From the NCBI GenBank assembly GCA_017619375.1, contig JAFZSL010000062.1, positions 1-64,000 on the forward strand: a stretch of DNA of 64,000 bases, read 5' to 3'. The position numbers were made by a program, and so were the translations under genes. Each line of letters opens with the position of its first letter. Within the stretch, counting starts at the first letter, position 1. The notes under the pieces are model-generated. The model did not search any database. It was not told where the DNA came from and worked only from the letters and a program-made list of their open reading frames with translations. Of the stretch, positions 60,444 through 64,000 are shown one piece after another. Origin of the DNA: Prevotella sp. Lineage in GTDB: Bacteria > Bacteroidota > Bacteroidia > Bacteroidales > Bacteroidaceae.

Positions 60444-61910
60444 TTATTTTCTTTTTTTCTTTTGGTCTTTCTGGGGTGCGTGTTGCGGGGAAAGTATGGC
60501 GTCAGCCACCATTTTGGCGATGGCTCCCGCCCCCTTGGCATTGGGGTGTATCCCGTCGGAGGTCATCATGTCCTGCCTGTCTATGGCATGGTGCAGGTCG
60601 ATGGTTTCCAAATTGTTTTTCTCCGCCACTCGTGCTATTTCAGGTATGACCTCCTCGGTGATGACCTTTTCGGTGATGGTCCATTGGTCTTTGAAAGCCC
60701 TGATGGGGAAGGCGAGGAAGATGCGAGGTTTGGTCGGAAGTGCGTTCAAGGAGTCTATCATCATTTGATAATCACCCACGAACTCTTCCTTGTATTTCCA
60801 ATTGTCTGTCTTGCTGTCATTGGTGCCCAACTTGATCACCACCACATGAGGTTGGAAGGCGAGGACGTCTCTCCACGCCAATTCCTTCATATAGGGCCTG
60901 TCGCCCTTGTTGAGCAACGTTCTTGCCCCCACTCCGAAATTTCTCACATGGTAGTTCCCGCCAAGGATTTGTTGTAGCTGGGCGGGATACCCTTTCGTTT
61001 CTGCCATGTCTATTCCAGACCCATCGGTGATGCTGTTTCCGATGCATGCCACCCTGGTGGCGCTTGGTGATGGCGCCTTGAGGCTGTCGAGCCAGACAGA
61101 GAGGTCGTAAAGCATTTGTTGGTGATAGGGAAAAGTCTTTTTGATGCCGAAGCCATGGCCACCTTGAGGATAGACGTGCAAGGCGCATGGATTGCCGGCG
61201 TTCCTCATGGCTGTGTAATAAGCGATGCCATTGGCTACGGGAGGTACGCCGGTGTCGTCGTTGGATAGGAGCACGATGGCCTGAGGAGTGAGATGCCTTC
61301 TCACCTGGGTGTCGTTACTGAAGGACTTGCAAATGGCTTCATCATCCCTGTCGTTCCCAAGGAAGTTTCGACACGACCCCTCATGCTGACCTCGCTTGCC
61401 CATGGTGATGACGGGATAGAAAAGTATGGAGAAATCGGGCCTTTCCGCCCTTTCTGCGTGTGTGGAGATGGTGGATGCGAGATGTCCTCCCGCCGAGAAC
61501 CCCATGATGCCCACATCGAAAGGATTGATGTTCCACTGTTGCGCACTGTCTCTGATGAGTTTCATGGCATCTAATGCGTCACGCATCGGAACATTCTTAT
61601 CGCCTTTTGGCATGCGGTATTGCAACACGAAGAATGCGATGCCTTTCTTGCAGAAGAATTCAGACCATTCCGTACCTTCGTTCTGCATGGAGAGATGGCT
61701 GTATCCACCTCCCGGACAGTCGAGAACGGCCCTTCCTGTGGCATAGGCTTTTTCCGGAAGGAAAACATGCAGTTTGGTGGTGTCATTCTGACGAGGCAAT
61801 TCCAAGATGAAACTTCTTCCCACCCCTTGTGCGAGCGAGACAGCATGGGTGAGTCCCAAAATGGCGGTCAGGGTCCAAATCCTGAGAAGGTTTATTTTCA
61901 GATGACTCAT
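60444..61910 (-). CDS. Two-domain esterase: alpha/beta hydrolase plus SGNH hydrolase
   Basis: The product is 488 residues. Start chosen at 61910 for the signal peptide (about 1-28). The first domain is an alpha/beta hydrolase with the oxyanion HGGGxx-like PGGGYSHL (66-73), nucleophile Ser139 in GFSAGGH, Asp in SNDDTGVPP and His252 in GGHGFG. The second is an SGNH/GDSL hydrolase with Ser293 in CIGNSITDG, GTNDS and DGIHPN near the end. The pairing resembles acetyl xylan esterases of Prevotella, so removal of acetyl groups from plant polysaccharides is likely. The C-terminus is basic (KDQKKKRK). Confidence 0.85.
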   Translation of the reverse strand: MSHLKINLLRIWTLTAILGLTHAVSLAQGVGRSFILELPRQNDTTKLHVFLPEKAYATGRAVLDCPGGGYSHLSMQNEGTEWSEFFCKKGIAFFVLQYRMPKGDKNVPMRDALDAMKLIRDSAQQWNINPFDVGIMGFSAGGHLASTISTHAERAERPDFSILFYPVITMGKRGQHEGSCRNFLGNDRDDEAICKSFSNDTQVRRHLTPQAIVLLSNDDTGVPPVANGIAYYTAMRNAGNPCALHVYPQGGHGFGIKKTFPYHQQMLYDLSVWLDSLKAPSPSATRVACIGNSITDGSGIDMAETKGYPAQLQQILGGNYHVRNFGVGARTLLNKGDRPYMKELAWRDVLAFQPHVVVIKLGTNDSKTDNWKYKEEFVGDYQMMIDSLNALPTKPRIFLAFPIRAFKDQWTITEKVITEEVIPEIARVAEKNNLETIDLHHAIDRQDMMTSDGIHPNAKGAGAIAKMVADAILSPQHAPQKDQKKKRK

Positions 61911-61964
61911 AAGCAAACGAATATCCTTGATTGCAACGAAATGACAGGCCATGACAGACACCCG

Positions 61965-64000
61965 TCAGCCGATGATTTTGAATTTGGCGAATTTTACCAA
62001 TAATATTTTCTGTCCTCCATATCGGAACTGGACCGTGATCTTGAGGTTTTCCCCCCTGCCCTCCATTTTCACCACATTTCCTATGCCAAAGCGTTGGTGC
62101 TCTATGACACACCCTTCGCGGAGTCCACTCGGAGGCGATGACGAGGTGTCTGAGGATGATGGCTTTGGGGTGTCGTGAGGCGTCGCCCCCCATCCACGAG
62201 GTTTCTTCTCTTCGGTGACCGGTCGAGGACTGACAGTGACACGCGGTTTCCAGGCATCCTTCTCCCTGTCCCGTTGGCTGCCGCCTCTCGCCATCATGAA
62301 GCCCGAGCCCCCCACCACGTCCATGAACCTGAAGTCGATGTCGTTGATGAAGCGGCTTCTCGAATTGAATTCCGGTCTTCCGTATCTCAACCTATGTTGG
62401 GCGCTGGTGATGATGCAATGCTTCTCCGCCCTTGTAATGGCGACATAGAAGAGTCGCCTCTCCTCCTCTATTTCCTTTTTTGTAGTAGATGCCATGCTGT
62501 TGGGGAAGATGTTCTCTTCCATCCCGACAATGAACACCGTGGGGAACTCCAGTCCCTTGGCGCTATGTACAGTCATGAGAGCCACCCTACCCTTTTCTTC
62601 CTCCTCGTCGCCGCCGTCGAGGTCGGTGAGGAGTGACACTTCCTGCAAGAAGTCGGCGAGGAACACCGAGTCGCTTCCTTCCTCCCTTCTTGAATCCACG
62701 AAGTCCTTCATGCCGTTGAGCAATTCATCGATGTTTTCCTTTCTGGCCATACCCTCGGGAGAAGTGTCAAGTGCAATATCGTTGGCGATGCCCGTCTGCT
62801 TGATGATGTTCGTTCCCAAGGTGAATACATCGTCGGTGGGCAACTGCCGCATGAAGTTTTCAATGAGTAGTCTGAATTGTTCTATCTTGCCCGAAGTGAC
62901 TTTCGATATCCCCGCGTCCTCCGGATGGCATACCACTTGCCAAAGGCTTGTACCTTGTTCCCTCGCCTTCTGCGTGATTTTCTCGTAAGTGACGTTCCCG
63001 ATGCCCCTGGTGGGATAGTTGATAACCCTTCTCAGCGCCTCTTCATCATCGGGATTGACCACGAGTCTGAAATAGGCGATGACATCCTTGATTTCCTTCC
63101 TTTGATAGAAGCTGAGCCCGCCGAAGATGCGGTAAGGGATGCCTTCCTTCCTGAGTTGCTCCTCGAAAGGTCTGCTTTGCGCATTGGTGCGATAAAGGAT
63201 GGCGAAATCATCGTATCCGCATTGTTCCTCTCGCATGATGCTCTTGATATGCTTGGCTACGACGACGACCTCTTCCTTGTCGCTGTAAAGAGGCTGGTAG
63301 ACGACAGCGTCGCCCACCTCTTTCTTGCTGTAGACATCTTTTTGTATCTGCCGCTCATTATGCTTGATGAGACTGTTTGCCGCATTGACGATTTGCTGGG
63401 TCGACCTGTAGTTACGTTCCAGTTTGAAAAGCCTCGTGTCGTCGTAAAGTTTTTGGAAACCGAGGATGTTTTCAATGTTGGCTCCCCTGAAGGAATATAT
63501 GCTCTGCGCATCGTCGCCTACGACGCACACCCGCTGCCTCTCCTTGGTGAGCAGGTAGACGATTTGCTGTTGTGCATAGTTGGTGTCTTGGTATTCGTCG
63601 ACCAAGACGAACTCAAACCTGTCCACATATTTCCTTCTGACATCTTCATTTGTTTTGAAGAGGATGTAGGTGTTGAGCAAGAGGTCGTCGAAGTCCATGG
63701 CATTGGCCTGTCTGCATCGCAAGGCATACTCGATGTAAACCTGGTAGAGCAACGGCCGGTTTTCAGAGTTGTCACGGTCCCTTGCCTCCCGGTCTTTCTC
63801 ATACATCTCAGGAGTGATGAGCCTGTTTTTGGCCAGTGAGATGACATTGTGCACGGCAGCAGGTTTGTATTTGGTGTCATCAAGTTTCATTTCCTTGATG
63901 ATGTTCTTGAGAAGCGCCCTTGAATCCGACTCGTCGTAGATGGTATAGTTGTTCCCGAAGCCGACATGCCCTGCTTCAGCTCTCAATATCCTTGCGAAGA
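61965..64000 (-). CDS. UvrD/PcrA family DNA helicase, 5' part cut by the window
   Basis: About 678 codons are seen, and the frame runs off the window at 64000. The missing part includes the Walker A loop. Visible helicase motifs: DEYQDTNYAQ (motif II), VVGDDAQSIYSFRGA (motif III), LERNYRST (IV), VALMTVHSAKGLEFPTVFI (V) and EERRLFYVAITRAEK (VI). The C-terminal tail carries a Tudor-like segment (GCVIEHQRFGIGNVVKMEGRGENLKITVQF), common in PcrA, which binds RNA polymerase. It unwinds DNA in nucleotide excision repair and conflict resolution. It is 54 bases upstream of the esterase gene. Confidence 0.93.
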   Translation of the reverse strand, partial: FARILRAEAGHVGFGNNYTIYDESDSRALLKNIIKEMKLDDTKYKPAAVHNVISLAKNRLITPEMYEKDREARDRDNSENRPLLYQVYIEYALRCRQANAMDFDDLLLNTYILFKTNEDVRRKYVDRFEFVLVDEYQDTNYAQQQIVYLLTKERQRVCVVGDDAQSIYSFRGANIENILGFQKLYDDTRLFKLERNYRSTQQIVNAANSLIKHNERQIQKDVYSKKEVGDAVVYQPLYSDKEEVVVVAKHIKSIMREEQCGYDDFAILYRTNAQSRPFEEQLRKEGIPYRIFGGLSFYQRKEIKDVIAYFRLVVNPDDEEALRRVINYPTRGIGNVTYEKITQKAREQGTSLWQVVCHPEDAGISKVTSGKIEQFRLLIENFMRQLPTDDVFTLGTNIIKQTGIANDIALDTSPEGMARKENIDELLNGMKDFVDSRREEGSDSVFLADFLQEVSLLTDLDGGDEEEEKGRVALMTVHSAKGLEFPTVFIVGMEENIFPNSMASTTKKEIEEERRLFYVAITRAEKHCIITSAQHRLRYGRPEFNSRSRFINDIDFRFMDVVGGSGFMMARGGSQRDREKDAWKPRVTVSPRPVTEEKKPRGWGATPHDTPKPSSSDTSSSPPSGLREGCVIEHQRFGIGNVVKMEGRGENLKITVQFRYGGQKILLVKFAKFKIIG

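Overview
The window comes from a Bacteroidota genome and most likely a Prevotella-type Bacteroidales chromosome. The evidence is a SusC/SusD pair, many DUF families typical of the group (DUF1573, DUF3078, DUF3256, DUF4494, DUF4827, DUF5683), a PPi-dependent phosphofructokinase, a type IX-like C-terminal sorting tail, and promoters of the Bacteroidetes form TTTG-N19/20-TAnnTTTG instead of E. coli-type -35/-10 boxes. Shine-Dalgarno sites are mostly absent. No rRNA, tRNA, CRISPR array, insertion sequence or prophage was seen. Most of the region is ordinary core chromosome.

Layout. 1-5.4 kb: L31 type B, a secreted NUC1-type nuclease, a repeat-rich gap, a two-gene secreted operon of unknown function and a DUF1573 protein. 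5.5-11 kb: DUF3078 and DUF3256 proteins on the minus strand, a secreted M6 protease, DUF4494 and YggS. 11-13 kb: lpxB and surE on the minus strand. 13-20.4 kb: a five-gene run parA-parB-DUF5683-mltD-relA/spoT ending in a pectin methylesterase. 20.7-26 kb: a SusC/SusD pair. 26-36.8 kb: alaS, a large MG2-domain protein, an aminotransferase with an FtsX-type permease, and two uncharacterised proteins. 36.9-43.3 kb: a FadL-type porin with a Tyr/Gly-rich secreted protein, prmA, a GH25 lysozyme and pfp. 43.5-50.3 kb: a six-gene plus-strand operon (small conserved protein, acyltransferase, N-acetylmuramoyl-alanine amidase-like protein, small protein, YgiQ radical SAM, PP2C-like protein). 50.4-55.1 kb: a minus-strand block glmM, DUF4827, NrnA-type DHH phosphoesterase, nucleotidyltransferase, low-molecular-weight tyrosine phosphatase. 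55.2-58.7 kb: accessory-looking segment. 58.7-64 kb: GlsB/YeaQ-type membrane protein, an orphan Vsr endonuclease, cysE, a two-domain esterase and the 3' part of a UvrD/PcrA helicase cut by the window end.

The most unusual part is 56.4-58.6 kb. Two very short genes (42 and 43 codons) encode near-identical acidic peptides. Each has its own near-perfect promoter and its own hairpin terminator, and they sit directly upstream of a lipoprotein that fuses a Sec11-like S26 serine peptidase domain to a PqqD-like domain. PqqD domains normally bind the leader of ribosomally made, modified peptides, so the cluster looks like a minimal precursor/processing system that I cannot match to a described one. 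Convergent to it, overlapping by 14 bases, is a Fic-family protein whose catalytic His motif is degenerate, with Asn where the His should be.

Starts were chosen from signal peptides, family N-termini and gene overlaps. Functions assigned from family resemblance were recognised by eye and not confirmed by any search.
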